Shown: piece after piece, positions 13,781 to 13,981 of the stretch
Position numbering within the stretch: position 1 is the first letter of the stretch
How the letters are laid out: every line of letters starts with the position of its first letter
NCBI GenBank assembly: GCA_034189125.1
Contig: JAXHVB010000029.1
Span: 1 to 13,981, forward strand
Direction of reading: 5' to 3'
Length of the DNA: 13,981 bases
DNA from: UBA5862 sp002408105
GTDB taxonomy: Bacteria; Pseudomonadota; Gammaproteobacteria; Pseudomonadales; UBA5862
Program-made: the position numbers and the translations under genes
The notes under the pieces: generated by a model
What the model saw: the letters and a program-made list of their open reading frames with translations, nothing else
Database searches by the model: none
What the model was told of the DNA's origin: nothing

Positions 13781-13981
13781 TGACGTTGATTCCTGAGTGG
13801 GCGGCCGCGGCTGAGTCAGTCAACGGCGTTGTTGCGAGTGGCTGGCGGTGAACCTTATGGGCCATGCCGGAGTCTGTGCATACAGGAAGGCGCGATCTTG
13901 GACGTGTGCACGGGTGATTGCGTTCCTCCCCCACCTCCCCCCACGCAGAGCCAGCGGAGCACAGCAGATGAGCAGGTCAGA
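13781..13981. other. Upstream region of the cardiolipin synthase homologue
   Basis: No credible gene is seen in the last 201 bases. The region should hold the promoter of the minus-strand gene, but no convincing -35/-10 pair was found. A C-rich tract at 13925-13944 makes the minus strand G-rich. A small open frame at 13743-13934 has no family-like features. Confidence 0.4.

Noticed and set aside
13743..13934. 63-residue minus-strand open frame upstream of the cardiolipin synthase homologue
   Set aside because: It overlaps the start of that gene out of frame and has no ribosome site or recognisable features.

Overview
The window is high-GC, densely coded bacterial DNA with the gene set of a gammaproteobacterium. 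EF-P hydroxylase (epmC) next to erythronate-4-phosphate dehydrogenase (pdxB), DusA, a NorM-type MATE pump, MlaA and a ZnuA/ZnuB-type zinc importer all fit that class. Genus cannot be read from the sequence. No tRNA, rRNA, CRISPR array, transposase or phage gene is visible, and the content looks like chromosomal core genes plus one accessory metal-uptake cluster.

Layout: 68-1513 (-) is a NorM-like MATE exporter, divergent from epmC (1649-2191) and pdxB (2188-3336), which overlap by four bases. Next on the + strand are an omptin-fold outer-membrane barrel (3435-4439) and a COG3199-type ATP-NAD kinase homologue (4636-5784). A 148-residue protein of unknown function (5781-6227, -) converges on the kinase gene so closely that the two stop codons share bases. 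mlaA (6323-7114, +) is divergent from it. On the - strand follow dusA (8025-9032), a TerB-like gene (7501-7977) and a single-domain PilZ gene (7149-7466), in that transcription order and possibly as one operon.

The most distinctive region is 9214-12593 (+): a small secreted Cys-x-x-Cys protein, a histidine-rich outer-membrane barrel with an N-terminal coiled coil, a ZnuA-like periplasmic binding protein and a ZnuB-like permease. Together they could form a zinc route from the outer membrane through the periplasm to the inner membrane. No ATPase (ZnuC) is encoded here. A phospholipase-D-type cardiolipin synthase homologue (12623-13780, -) converges on the cluster.

Most genes are ordinary. The observations most worth following are the ATPase-less zinc cluster with its unusual outer-membrane protein, the omptin-fold protein with a conserved Asp-x-Asp pair but a shifted Asp/His pair, the MlaA homologue with a poor lipobox, and the dusA-terB-pilZ grouping. 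I found no clear evidence of a wholly new system. No gene-free stretch exceeds about 200 bases.
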